Origin: Mycobacteriales bacterium
GTDB lineage: Bacteria; Actinomycetota; Actinomycetes; Mycobacteriales; SCTD01
Reading direction: 5' to 3'
Assembly (NCBI GenBank): GCA_030697205.1
Contig: JAUYQP010000030.1
Span: forward strand, 1-64,000
Length of the DNA stretch: 64,000 nucleotides
Shown here in pieces: positions 31,404-39,905 of the stretch (positions are counted from its first letter, which is position 1; each line of letters begins with the position of its first letter). The position numbers and the translations under genes were made by a program. Under the pieces are notes generated by a model. The model was not told the DNA's origin. It ran no database searches and saw only the letters and a program-made list of their open reading frames with translations.

Positions 31404-34211
31404 ATGCCCGCCGCGCTGTCCGCCCCCGCGGACGCCCCCCGCTCCACCGGCCTGCTGCCGGCTGCGCGAGGTGAGGCCGTCGCGATGCTGCTGCGCGCCG
31501 CCGTGCTCATGCTCGCGAGCGTCACTCTGCTGCTCGCCGAGCCCGACACCGCTGCGGAGGAGCGCCGCTTCCTGCTCGCTGGTGCCTGGCACCTCGCGGC
31601 CATGGTGGCCTGCCTGGGGCTCGCTGCGGCACTGGTCAGGGTGCGCAGCGCCGCGCTGTCGTGGCGGGCGACCCTCGTCTTCGCGCTGCTCGACGTGGCC
31701 GCCTACGCGCTCTACAGCGCGCTGTTCCACGACCTGCAGGGCGCGGGGACGACCTACGGCATCTTCGTCCTGCTCATGGCTCCCGTCCGATGGGGGTGGG
31801 CCGGTGCGGCGGCCAGCATCCCGGTCGTCAGCGCGATCGTCGCGGTCTGGCCGCAGCGCGAGCCCGACGGACGCCTGATCGCGCCGCTCACCGCGCTCCT
31901 GCTCTGCGTGGTCTTCGCCTTCCCGGCCGCCGCCATCAGCACCCTCGTGCGGCGGTGGGCCGCGAGGCTGCGCCAGGCGGAGGGGCTGCTCGCGGGAGCC
32001 TTCGCCCATGCCTCGACGGGCATGGCGCTGCTCGACGAGCACGGTGCGCTCCTGCAGGTCAACCACGCCATGGCCCAGCTCCTCGGCGCGGACGAGGCCT
32101 CGTTGCAGGGCACGCCGTTCCTGCGGCACGCGCTGGCCGACGACCGCGCCCGCGTGACAGCGGCGCTCGCGACGCTGTCGCCCAGCCGCCGCGGGACGCG
32201 CGCCGAGGTCCGGTTGCGGGGGGCGGACGGCACGCTGCGCTGGGTGCTGCTCGCGGCGTCGTGGATGGACGGGCAGGCGGGGGTGCCACCCCGGGTCGTC
32301 ATACAGCTCGAGAACGTCACGGAGCGCAAGCGGGTGGAGCAGCGCCTCTCCCACCAGGCCAGTCACGACGAGCTGACCGGGCTGCCCAATCGCACCATGC
32401 TGCGCGAGCAGCTCGACCTGGCGCTGCGTGCCGGCGAGCACGTTGCGGTGCTCTTCATGGACCTCGACCGCTTCAAGGTCGTCAACGACGGGTTGGGTCA
32501 TGCCGCCGGGGACCGGCTGCTCGTGCAGGTGGGGCAGCGCCTCGACGCCACCCTGCGACCAGGGGACCTCGTGGCGAGGCTCGGGGGCGACGAGTTCGTC
32601 ATCATGGCGCGGCGGGTCGAGGGCGAGAGCGACGCGCGGCTGCTCGCCGACCGTGTCCTGGCAGCCCTGCGCTCGCCGATCTCGCTCGGCGACCACCTGG
32701 AGGTGGTCAGCGCCAGCATCGGCATCGCGCTGTCCGGCCCGGACACCACCGGCGACGTGTTGCTTCGGGACGCCGACACCGCGATGTACCAGGCGAAGGG
32801 TGCGGGCGGCGCGCGCGTTGCGGTCTTCGCACCGCAGATGCGCGAGCAGGCCGTCTCCGCCCACGAGCTCGAGGTCGACCTGCGGCACGCCCTCGCGGCC
32901 GGTCGGGTGCGCGTCGTCTACCAGCCCTCGGTCGACCTGGTCACCGGGCGGATCGAGGGCGTGGAGGCGCTGGCCCGGTGGCATGACGACGTGCGTGGCG
33001 ACGTCCCCCCCGGGGAGTTCATCGCCGTCGCCGAGCAGAGCGAGCTGATCGGCGAGATCGGTCGGTTCGTGCTGCGCCAGTCTCTGCAGGACCTCGTGCG
33101 CTGGTCCGGTCGTGGCCTGGCCCACGTGCCGTCGGTCGCGGTCAACGTCTCGGTGCGTCAGCTCACCGACCCGGCGTTCCCGCCGCTCGTGGCCTCCCTG
33201 CTCGACGACACCGGTGTGGACCCCGCGAAGCTCTGCCTCGAGGTCACTGAGACGGCGCTGTCGGGTGACGTGGACCCGGTGGTCGCCGCGCTCGCCGCAC
33301 TGCGCGAGATCGGCGTGAAGCTCTCCATCGACGACTTCGGCACGGGTCACGCGTCGCTGACCTACCTGGCTCGCTTCCCCGTCGATGTCGTGAAGGTGGA
33401 CCGCACCTTCGTGGTCGGCGTGGGTGTCGACGCCGGCAGCGCGGCCATCGTCGGTGGCGTCGTCGCCATGGCCCACACCTTCGGGCTGAGGGTCGTGGCC
33501 GAGGGGCCGGAGACCACCGAGCAGCTCGCGCTGCTGCGCGACCTGGGCTGCGACCAGGCGCAGGGCTTCGCCTACGCCCGGCCGCTCGACATCGACGCGC
33601 TGGTCGACCTGCTCGACAGCTCCGGTGCCCGGATGGTGCCCGCGCCGCGGCGCCCCGAGCCGTCCCCGACCCGCTCGGTCGACGAGTCGCGGCGCTACCG
33701 CCTGCTGCTGGACGGGGCCCGTGACATCACGGCCTGCCTGCAGGTCGACTCGGTGCTCGAGCGGGCCTTCGTCGTCCTGCGCCGGGTCATCGACTTCACC
33801 GGCGGCTCGATCCAGCTCGTCGACGGCGACGTCGTGCGGCTCGCGGCGACCGACCCGCCCGCGACCCCCGAGGCGCTCGGGGCGAGCATCCCGCTCGGCC
33901 AGGGAGTCGGCGGCACCATCGCGCAGACCGGTGAGCCCCGCTACCTGCCTGACATCACGGTCGCCTCCACGGTCACGGCCAAGCGGCGTACGACGGGCAC
34001 CTCGCTCGGCGTGCGCAGCTGGTACGGCGTGCCGCTCGTCGCCGAGGGCCGGGTCATCGGCGTCCTGCAGATCGACTCCACCGAGGTCGACGCCTTCGGT
34101 GAGGACGACCGGCTGCTCGTGCTGTCCTTCGCGCCGCTGGTCGCCGCGGGGGTGCAGAACGCGAGGTCGTTCACGAGGGAGCTCAACGCGCTCCAGGAGC
34201 GCCCCAGATGA
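31404..34211 (+). CDS. Membrane GGDEF-EAL protein with PAS and C-terminal GAF domains
   Basis: A 935-residue cyclic-di-GMP enzyme. Residues about 25-185 contain five or six membrane helices, 195-310 a PAS domain (FAHASTGMALLDEHGALLQVNHAMAQLLG), and 315-480 a GGDEF domain with intact GGDEF (394-398) preceded by the inhibitory RPGD site. The EAL domain follows with EAL (521-523), NVSVRQL, EVTET, DDFGTG, KVDR and VVAEGPET, all apparently intact. Residues about 770-930 are a GAF domain (GGSIQLVDGDVVRLAA; WYGVPLVAEGRVIGVLQIDS). It could both make and degrade c-di-GMP, with GAF or PAS input deciding direction. SD GGAGG precedes the ATG. The GAF after the EAL is unusual. Confidence 0.92.
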   Translation: MPAALSAPADAPRSTGLLPAARGEAVAMLLRAAVLMLASVTLLLAEPDTAAEERRFLLAGAWHLAAMVACLGLAAALVRVRSAALSWRATLVFALLDVAAYALYSALFHDLQGAGTTYGIFVLLMAPVRWGWAGAAASIPVVSAIVAVWPQREPDGRLIAPLTALLLCVVFAFPAAAISTLVRRWAARLRQAEGLLAGAFAHASTGMALLDEHGALLQVNHAMAQLLGADEASLQGTPFLRHALADDRARVTAALATLSPSRRGTRAEVRLRGADGTLRWVLLAASWMDGQAGVPPRVVIQLENVTERKRVEQRLSHQASHDELTGLPNRTMLREQLDLALRAGEHVAVLFMDLDRFKVVNDGLGHAAGDRLLVQVGQRLDATLRPGDLVARLGGDEFVIMARRVEGESDARLLADRVLAALRSPISLGDHLEVVSASIGIALSGPDTTGDVLLRDADTAMYQAKGAGGARVAVFAPQMREQAVSAHELEVDLRHALAAGRVRVVYQPSVDLVTGRIEGVEALARWHDDVRGDVPPGEFIAVAEQSELIGEIGRFVLRQSLQDLVRWSGRGLAHVPSVAVNVSVRQLTDPAFPPLVASLLDDTGVDPAKLCLEVTETALSGDVDPVVAALAALREIGVKLSIDDFGTGHASLTYLARFPVDVVKVDRTFVVGVGVDAGSAAIVGGVVAMAHTFGLRVVAEGPETTEQLALLRDLGCDQAQGFAYARPLDIDALVDLLDSSGARMVPAPRRPEPSPTRSVDESRRYRLLLDGARDITACLQVDSVLERAFVVLRRVIDFTGGSIQLVDGDVVRLAATDPPATPEALGASIPLGQGVGGTIAQTGEPRYLPDITVASTVTAKRRTTGTSLGVRSWYGVPLVAEGRVIGVLQIDSTEVDAFGEDDRLLVLSFAPLVAAGVQNARSFTRELNALQERPR

Positions 34212-34220
34212 GGCCCCCGG

Positions 34221-35438
34221 CTACGCCAGCGAGGTGATGAACCCGCGCACCATCGGGTTGAGCACCTCCGGGTGCTCGAACTGCGGCACGTGGCCGCAGT
34301 CCTCGAGCACGACCGAGCCGGCGTCGGGCAGCGCGTCGGCGACGTGGCGCGCGAACGACGACGGGACCAGCCGGTCGCGGTCGCCCCACACGAACAGCGC
34401 CGGCGGCACCAGCCCGGGCAGTCGGTGCCAGAACCCGGTGCGGCCGTAGGCGTCCTCGAGGTAGATCTGCCGGGCGCACTGGAAGAACGCCACCCGGTGC
34501 GACGGCGAGCGCATGACGCGGCGGAACTCGTCGGCGGCAGCGTCGTACCAGGAGCGGGGCAGCCGGTCGGGGACGCTGAACATGCCGCGGATGCCCTCGA
34601 CGACGAGCCGGTGCGAGACGACGACCGGCAGCCGGGCCAGCTCGGGGGGCATGACGCGCACCAGCGGCACCCACTGGCGCAGTCGCCGGAACGCCGGCGA
34701 GGGTGCGAGCAGGACGACACCGCGCACGCTCTTCGGGTGGGTCAGTCCGGCCTCGAGCGCCAGCCGGCCGCCGAGGGAGTTGCCGACGAGGACCGCGCCA
34801 CGGCTGCGGGTGGCGACCTGGAACTCCTCGAGCCAGGCGGCGAACCACGCCGGGGAGTAGGGGCCGCTCGGGGCGGCGGAGGCGCCGAAGCCGGGGGAGT
34901 CGGGGGCGATGACGCGGTGGTCGTGGGCCAGGTCGGCCAGCGTCGGCAGCATGGAGGCGTTGGTGGCGCCGAGGCCGTGCAGCAGGATCACGGGCGGGGC
35001 GTCGAGAGGACCTGCCTCGAGGTACGACGTGCGCACCCCCATCGCGCTGACCTGCAGGGCACGCGGGAAGCGGTCCGGCCGGTCCGCTGCGTCCCCACCG
35101 GCCTCCCACAGGCCGTCGAGCTGCAACGACAGCGCGAGGTCACCACGGCAGGTCACGCGGCCGTCGAGGAAGGCCTGGACGCCGGACTCCCGGCCCCCAA
35201 CGATGTCGGCCAGCACCCCCGCGGTACCGCTGATGACCAGGGTCGGGTCGGGGCTGCTGCCGCGCCGGACCGACCCACGGCCCTTGTCGAGGGTCACGGT
35301 CCAGACACCGGCGTGACCGGCGTCGAAGACGACCCGCGCGGACCGGCTCGACAGGACGGTGCCGGCCAGACCGCGTCGCAGACGCAGGGAGAGCAGGCTG
35401 TCGAGGTCCGCGCCGTGCGACGCGGCGGCGGCCGTCAC
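34221..35438 (-). CDS. SCP2-like domain fused to an alpha/beta hydrolase
   Basis: A 405-residue fusion. Residues about 15-112 look like a sterol-carrier-protein-2-type fold (SSRSARVVFDAGHAGVWTVTLDKGRGSVRRGSSPDPTLVISG ... GVQAFLDGRVTCRGDLALSLQLDGLW), which holds lipids or acyl chains. Residues about 130-405 form an alpha/beta hydrolase with PPVILLHGLGATNASM, nucleophile Ser220 in VGNSLGG, acid in FVWGDRDRLVP and His in EDCGHVPQFEHPE. A lipid or sterol ester is a reasonable substrate guess. The GTG start is the first in-frame option after TAGCGT on the minus strand (about 22 nt upstream). It is convergent with the GGDEF-EAL gene. Confidence 0.85.
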   Translation of the reverse strand: MTAAAASHGADLDSLLSLRLRRGLAGTVLSSRSARVVFDAGHAGVWTVTLDKGRGSVRRGSSPDPTLVISGTAGVLADIVGGRESGVQAFLDGRVTCRGDLALSLQLDGLWEAGGDAADRPDRFPRALQVSAMGVRTSYLEAGPLDAPPVILLHGLGATNASMLPTLADLAHDHRVIAPDSPGFGASAAPSGPYSPAWFAAWLEEFQVATRSRGAVLVGNSLGGRLALEAGLTHPKSVRGVVLLAPSPAFRRLRQWVPLVRVMPPELARLPVVVSHRLVVEGIRGMFSVPDRLPRSWYDAAADEFRRVMRSPSHRVAFFQCARQIYLEDAYGRTGFWHRLPGLVPPALFVWGDRDRLVPSSFARHVADALPDAGSVVLEDCGHVPQFEHPEVLNPMVRGFITSLA

Positions 35439-35478
35439 CAGTGGGTCACCTGCGCATCACGACGCCACGCTACCCACG

Positions 35479-36096
35479 TCAGAGCACGCGGACCGCCAGC
35501 ACCACGCCGAAGGCCACCAGCCCCAGCCCCGAGGCGATGTCGACCCCGCGCAGCCCCCGGTCGGTGACCCGCCCGCGCACCAGCCGCACGACTCCGGTGA
35601 GGGCGGTGAACCAGATCAGCGTGCCGAGACCGATTCCCAGCAGGAGCAGGCCGGTCCCCGCGGCACCGCGGGTCAGCTCGGCGGTCGTGGTTGCGAGGAA
35701 GACCGCGGTCCAGGCGGCGATCGTCATCGGGTTAGACGCGGTGGCGGCGAGGCTGGTGCGTAGGGCACGGGTGGGAGTCGCGATCTCCGCCGGCAGATCG
35801 CCGGCGAGCAGCGGCCGGCGGACGGTCTGCAGGGCGCGGAGGCCGAGGACCACCAGCACGGCGGAGCCGAGCAGGCCGAGGGTGGTGCGCAGCGCGGCGA
35901 CCTCGAGCAGGCCAGCCGCGCCCGCGCTGCCGGCCGCGGCGTAGGCCACGTCGACGACGGCGGCGCCGAGCCCGATCGCCAGCCCTGCGGAGGTCGCGCC
36001 CCGCAGCACCGTGCGGACCAGGAGCAGCGAGACCGGGCCGACCTGCGCCGCGACGGCGAGGCCGAGGCCGAGGCCGGTCAGCAGTGCGGTGCTCAT
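35479..36096 (-). CDS. LysE/RhtB-family exporter
   Basis: A 205-residue membrane protein with six predicted helices and the family's N-terminal signature GLGLAVAAQVGPVSLLLVRTVLRGATSAGLAIGLGAAVVD plus ASNPMTIAAWTAVF in the middle. LysE-type proteins export amino acids or other small cations. The substrate cannot be deduced, and no LysG-type regulator is adjacent. It precedes the SCP2-hydrolase gene in the same direction with a 40-bp gap. ATG 36096 begins directly at the first helix. Confidence 0.9.
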   Translation of the reverse strand: MSTALLTGLGLGLAVAAQVGPVSLLLVRTVLRGATSAGLAIGLGAAVVDVAYAAAGSAGAAGLLEVAALRTTLGLLGSAVLVVLGLRALQTVRRPLLAGDLPAEIATPTRALRTSLAATASNPMTIAAWTAVFLATTTAELTRGAAGTGLLLLGIGLGTLIWFTALTGVVRLVRGRVTDRGLRGVDIASGLGLVAFGVVLAVRVL

Positions 36097-36174
36097 GCGC
36101 TGATGGTCGTCGGTCGCGCCACCGCTTTCCTCGCGCTGGCCGTGCTGGGTAGATCCGGTGTCAGCCGAGCCGTG

Positions 36175-37536
36175 TCAGCCGAGCGGGGGCCGTCGGTCGG
36201 GGAAGCCCGTCACCCGCTCGACCTGCGCGGCCAGGCCGAGCAGCAGCGCCTCCGAGTCGGGCGGGCCGACCAGCTGGATCGCGAGCGGCACCCCCTCGTG
36301 GGTCGACACCGGGACCGAGAGGGCGGGCTGGCCGGTGACGTTCCAGGGCGGGGTGAAGCCGACGATGCGGGGCGCCTTGACGAGGGTGGCGAGGCCGCGC
36401 AGCGCCCCGACGGCCACCGGTGGGCGGGCGAGCGTCGGCGTGACCAGCACGTCGGCGCCACCGGGCAGTGTCGCGAGCCGGCGCCCGGCCGCGTCGCCGG
36501 CGGCCACTGCCCGACGCAGGGCGCTGTCGCTGACCCGCCGACCGACCGCCGCGACGACCCGGGTGCGGAACTCCGTCGCGGCAGGGTTCGCGAGCGCCGC
36601 GTGGTCGTCGGCCGCCCCGCGCAGGAAGCGGGTCGTGAACGACGTCGGGATCCCCTTGTAGGACGGGTCCGCGGCGACGACCTCGTGGCCGAGGTCGCGC
36701 AGCAGTGCCAGCCCTGTGCGCAGGGCGCGGTGCACCGCCGGGTCGACCGGGGCGGGGGAGGCGGTGCGGGTCGACCAGGCGATCCGCAGCGGGCCGGGCT
36801 CGGTGACCTCCGCCCCGATCGACCCACCGCTCATCACCGACAGGACCAGGGCGTGGTCGGCGACACCGCGGGTCAGGCAACCCATGACGGACAGGCCGTG
36901 CCAGTGGGCGGCGTGGAGGTCGTCCTGCGACCCCATCGGCACCCGGTCGCGCTGCGGTTTGAGGCCGACCAGGCCGCAGCAGGCTGCCGGGATGCGGATC
37001 GAGCCGCCGCCGTCGGACGCCGTCGCGGCCGCCACCATCCCGGCCGCGACCGCAGCGCCGGAGCCACCCGACGAGCCACCAGGGGTGCGCGAGAGGTCCC
37101 ACGGGTTGCGGGTCGAGCCCCACATCTGCGACTCGGTGAACGGCCACAGGGCGAGCTCGGGGAGCTTCGTGACGCCGACGACGACCGCGCCCGCGTCGCG
37201 CAGCCTGCGCACGACCTCGTCGTCGGCCGCAGCCGGCGGCTCGGCCGACCCGGTGCCGTAGGACGGCGGGTGCCCCTCGACCCGCACGCCGTCCTTCACC
37301 GCGACGGGGATGCCGGCCAGCGGGCGGTCGTCGTCGGCCGACAGCGCCGCGGCCTCGGTGCGGGCCCGCTCGCGGAACAGCGTCCGGAAGGCCCCCACGC
37401 GACCGTCGAAGCGGTCGATCCTGGCCAGGCTGATCTCGAGCAGCTCGGTGGCGGTCAGCCGGCCGGTGCGGAGCAGGTCGCGCTGGCCGAGCACTCCGGC
37501 GTAGGCGATGTCGTCAGGGTCCAGGGAGTCGTCCAC
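36175..37536 (-). CDS. Amidase signature-family amidase
   Basis: A 453-residue amidase with the Ser-cisSer-Lys triad: Lys in GIPVAVKDGVRVEG, cis-Ser in SRTPGGSSGGSGAAVAAGM and the nucleophile in ATASDGGGSIRIPAACCGLVGLKPQ. It cleaves amide bonds of small molecules; an AtzF- or GatA-like specificity is not indicated, and there is no gatB or gatC nearby. TAGCGT on the minus strand (37543-37548) lies 6 nt before the GTG at 37536, fitting a leaderless start. The Pro/Ala-poor cytosolic sequence has no signal peptide. Confidence 0.92.
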   Translation of the reverse strand: MDDSLDPDDIAYAGVLGQRDLLRTGRLTATELLEISLARIDRFDGRVGAFRTLFRERARTEAAALSADDDRPLAGIPVAVKDGVRVEGHPPSYGTGSAEPPAAADDEVVRRLRDAGAVVVGVTKLPELALWPFTESQMWGSTRNPWDLSRTPGGSSGGSGAAVAAGMVAAATASDGGGSIRIPAACCGLVGLKPQRDRVPMGSQDDLHAAHWHGLSVMGCLTRGVADHALVLSVMSGGSIGAEVTEPGPLRIAWSTRTASPAPVDPAVHRALRTGLALLRDLGHEVVAADPSYKGIPTSFTTRFLRGAADDHAALANPAATEFRTRVVAAVGRRVSDSALRRAVAAGDAAGRRLATLPGGADVLVTPTLARPPVAVGALRGLATLVKAPRIVGFTPPWNVTGQPALSVPVSTHEGVPLAIQLVGPPDSEALLLGLAAQVERVTGFPDRRPPLG

Positions 37537-37545
37537 GCCGGAACG

Positions 37546-37830
37546 CTAGTTGCCGACCTCTTCGAGGCCGGGCGGCAGGTGCCCGGTCGTGCGACGCCAC
37601 GCCCCGGCCGCACCGCGGGTCGCGACCAGCCGCGCCACGGCGACGGCGACCCCGCTGGCCACCGCCCACTGCAGCGCGTCCGGCCAGGACGTGCCGGGGG
37701 CGGCGGGGTTGCGCGGCGGCTCACCGCCCTTGGTCGCGGCCCACCCCTTGTCGAGCACCGAGCGGCTCGCCTTCGCCGCGACCAGCCCCGAGCCGACTCC
37801 CACGACCTTCCAACCGACCTTCGCGAGCAC
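37546..37830 (-). CDS. DUF4235 small membrane protein
   Basis: A 94-residue protein starting VLAKVGWKVVGVGSGLVAAKASRSVLDKGWAATKGGEPPRNPAAPGTSWPDALQWAVASGVAVAVARLVATRGA, which matches the actinobacterial DUF4235 family: one glycine-rich amphipathic segment, a conserved 'GW...t....P..p' linker and one membrane helix. The function is unknown. GTG 37830 has a GGAGG 5 nt upstream, so the longer in-frame start at 37914 is rejected. It lies directly upstream of the amidase gene, whose leaderless -10 falls within the last bases of this gene. Confidence 0.85.
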   Translation of the reverse strand: MLAKVGWKVVGVGSGLVAAKASRSVLDKGWAATKGGEPPRNPAAPGTSWPDALQWAVASGVAVAVARLVATRGAAGAWRRTTGHLPPGLEEVGN

Positions 37831-37941
37831 GTGACCTCCGGCAGCAGAGCCGTACGCCGGACCCGGCGGGCCCGTCTTGACGGGTGACCTTCCCCGGCGC
37901 GGGCGTCCGGACACCCGGGCGCCGCTCGGCGGGCGTCGCGC

Positions 37942-38409
37942 TCAGGCGCGCGGGGCGTCCTCGGGGGACAGCACCTGCGCGAGCGCCTCCGGTCGGCGCG
38001 TGGACACGACCCAGTAGGGCGTGTCGTCGGCCGGGTCGTCGAGCTCCACGAGGACGGCCGTCTGCAGGAACCCCTTGCGGGCGAGGAACGCCCACGGGTG
38101 GCGCTGCGGACCGGACAGCCGGCGCAGCGACACCGGGTCGAGCGGCACCGCCCGGTCGACGAGCGCGACGGGGACGCGGGCGCCCGGCACGTGCAGCACG
38201 CCCTCGGCGACGCGCACGCGGCCGCGCGAGGCGCGCAGCAGCAGGACCACGGTGAGGACGGCCGCGACGACGTAGGGGAGCCACGACCGCACCCCGTCGG
38301 CGCCGCTGTGCACCACGGCGGCGAGCAGCAGCAGCATCGCGAGCGTCCCCGGCCACCACCACAGCGGGACGCGGAGCCTTTCGTCGTACTCCCTGGTAGT
38401 CCTCGTCAT
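37942..38409 (-). CDS. DUF3093 membrane protein
   Basis: A 155-residue protein starting MTRTTREYDERLRVPLWWWPGTLAML, the hallmark of DUF3093, followed by two membrane helices (GTLAMLLLLAAVVHSG; LPYVVAAVLTVVLLL) and a C-terminal cytoplasmic PH-like region containing HPWAFLARKGFLQTAVLVELDDPADDTPYWVVSTRRPEAL. The function is unknown, but the gene usually sits opposite dut in actinomycetes, as here. Its ATG overlaps the SDR stop by four bases, an additional coupling not usual for this block. Confidence 0.88.
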   Translation of the reverse strand: MTRTTREYDERLRVPLWWWPGTLAMLLLLAAVVHSGADGVRSWLPYVVAAVLTVVLLLRASRGRVRVAEGVLHVPGARVPVALVDRAVPLDPVSLRRLSGPQRHPWAFLARKGFLQTAVLVELDDPADDTPYWVVSTRRPEALAQVLSPEDAPRA

Positions 38410-39287
38410 CGTGGGAGGAAGGGGATCTTGACCGGGAGCTTGCGCATGCCCGAGCCGACGCTCTTGAGGTAGTCGGTGACGACGGTGGGGGCGAAGGTCT
38501 CGGCGAGGATGCCGCCGACCGCGTCGACGCCGACGACGTAGCGGGCGAGCGGCACCGGGTTGGTCAGGGCGAGGCGGACGGTGCGCGCGACCCAGACCGG
38601 GTCGGGCAGCTTGTCGGAGCGGGCACCCAACGCCTCGGCGTGGGCGTAGGCCGCGGCGTAGCGCGAGCTGGTCGGCTCGGGGAAGCCGCCCTCCTTGGCC
38701 GCGGACCAGATGTCGGTGCCGAACATCCCGGGCTCGACGAGCACGACGCGGACGCCGTCCTGCTCGACCTCCATCCGCAGCGCGTCGGACAGCGCCTCGA
38801 GGGCGTGCTTGGAGGCGCAGTACCAGCCCATCAGCGGCGTGGAGAGCCGGCCGGCGACCGAGCTCATGTTGACGATGCGGCCCTCGCCGCGCTCGCGCAT
38901 GGTGGGCAGGACGAGGCGGGCGATGCGCATCGGTGCGAGCACGTTGGTCTCGAGCTGGCGGCGGGCGAGCTCGTCGGTGACGTCCTCGACGGCACCGGAC
39001 TGGGCGTAGCCGGCGTTGTTGACCACGGCCCACGGTCCGCCGTCGGTCATCGTGGCGACCTCGGCGAAGCCGGCCTCGGTGGAGGCGGCGTCATCGACGT
39101 CGAGCACCACCGTGCGGACGTCGAGCTCGCGGTCGGATGCAGCCGACAGCACGACGTCGGTCTTCTCGTCGCTGCGGACGGTGCCGATCACGTCGTAGCC
39201 GGCGCCGGCGAGCTCGAGCACGGTCACGAGGCCGATGCCGCTGTTGGCACCGGTCACCACGACGGACCGCTGGTGGGGGAGGGGCAC
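38406..39287 (-). CDS. Short-chain dehydrogenase/reductase
   Basis: A 293-residue SDR with TGANSGIG at the N-terminus, VVLDVDD, NNAG, the catalytic Ser in NMSSVAG and Tyr-Lys in YCASK. The tail GSGMRKLPVKIPFLPR is basic and hydrophobic and may associate with membranes. The arginine after strand two (GTVRSDEK) favours NADP(H). The substrate is unknown. It is coupled to DUF3093. GTG 39287 follows AAGGAG with 6-nt spacing, and TACCGT (minus strand, 39311-39316) is a plausible -10. It is divergent from dut. Confidence 0.87.
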   Translation of the reverse strand: MPLPHQRSVVVTGANSGIGLVTVLELAGAGYDVIGTVRSDEKTDVVLSAASDRELDVRTVVLDVDDAASTEAGFAEVATMTDGGPWAVVNNAGYAQSGAVEDVTDELARRQLETNVLAPMRIARLVLPTMRERGEGRIVNMSSVAGRLSTPLMGWYCASKHALEALSDALRMEVEQDGVRVVLVEPGMFGTDIWSAAKEGGFPEPTSSRYAAAYAHAEALGARSDKLPDPVWVARTVRLALTNPVPLARYVVGVDAVGGILAETFAPTVVTDYLKSVGSGMRKLPVKIPFLPR

Positions 39288-39341
39288 GAGGACTCCTTGC
39301 GTCGGACCCCACGGTACGTCCGCGCGAGGGCGCTGCGCGGG

Positions 39342-39347
39342 TAGGGT
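39342..39347 (+). promoter_or_regulatory. Probable -10 element for dut
   Basis: TAGGGT at 39342-39347 would give a transcript with a leader of about 36 nt that includes a strong purine-rich ribosome-binding site (GGGAGGGGG) before the dut GTG. The SDR's -10 on the other strand lies about 30 bp away. No clear -35 element is visible. Confidence 0.4.
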
Positions 39348-39389
39348 CTGCACGCCCGTCCGGGCGCGAGCGAGGGAGGGGGTGCGAGC

Positions 39390-39905
39390 GTGGAGCAGCT
39401 GGTCGTGGACCGGGTCAGGGACCTGGTGGTCGAGATCGTGCGGCTGGACCCCGACGTACCCCTGCCGTCCTACGCCCACCCCGGCGACGCGGGCTGCGAC
39501 CTCGTCACCACGGTCGATGTCGAGCTCGGGCCCGGTGAGCGCGCGCTGGTGCCGACCGGCATCGCGGTGGCGCTGCCCGAGGGCTACGCCGGTTTCGTGC
39601 ACCCTCGCAGCGGCCTCGCCGCGCGGCACGGCGTCTCGATCGTCAACGCCCCGGGCACCATCGACGCCGGTTACCGCGGTGAGATCCAGGTCTGCCTGGT
39701 CAACCACGACCCGCACCAGCGGGTGGTGCTGGCCCGCCTCGACCGGGTCGCGCAGCTGGTCGTGCAGCGGGTCGAGCACGTCGCCTGGCGCGAGGCCGAG
39801 ACGCTGTCCGACAGCGTCCGGGGTGCGGGTGGCCACGGCTCCACGGGGCTGGGGCAGGGACAGGGTCGGGCAGAGCAGGACGTCCAGCAGGAGCACAGGG
39901 AGTGA
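39390..39905 (+). CDS. dut: dUTP diphosphatase
   Basis: A 171-residue trimeric dUTPase that hydrolyses dUTP to dUMP and pyrophosphate. All five motifs are visible: [37 protein letters not shown] and [10 protein letters not shown]. The His in motif 5, in place of Phe, also occurs in mycobacterial enzymes. A tail of about 20 residues rich in Gln and Glu extends past motif 5. The GTG overlaps nothing upstream, and its stop overlaps the DUF3710 start by four bases, continuing the conserved dut-DUF3710 order. Confidence 0.95.
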   Translation: MEQLVVDRVRDLVVEIVRLDPDVPLPSYAHPGDAGCDLVTTVDVELGPGERALVPTGIAVALPEGYAGFVHPRSGLAARHGVSIVNAPGTIDAGYRGEIQVCLVNHDPHQRVVLARLDRVAQLVVQRVEHVAWREAETLSDSVRGAGGHGSTGLGQGQGRAEQDVQQEHRE

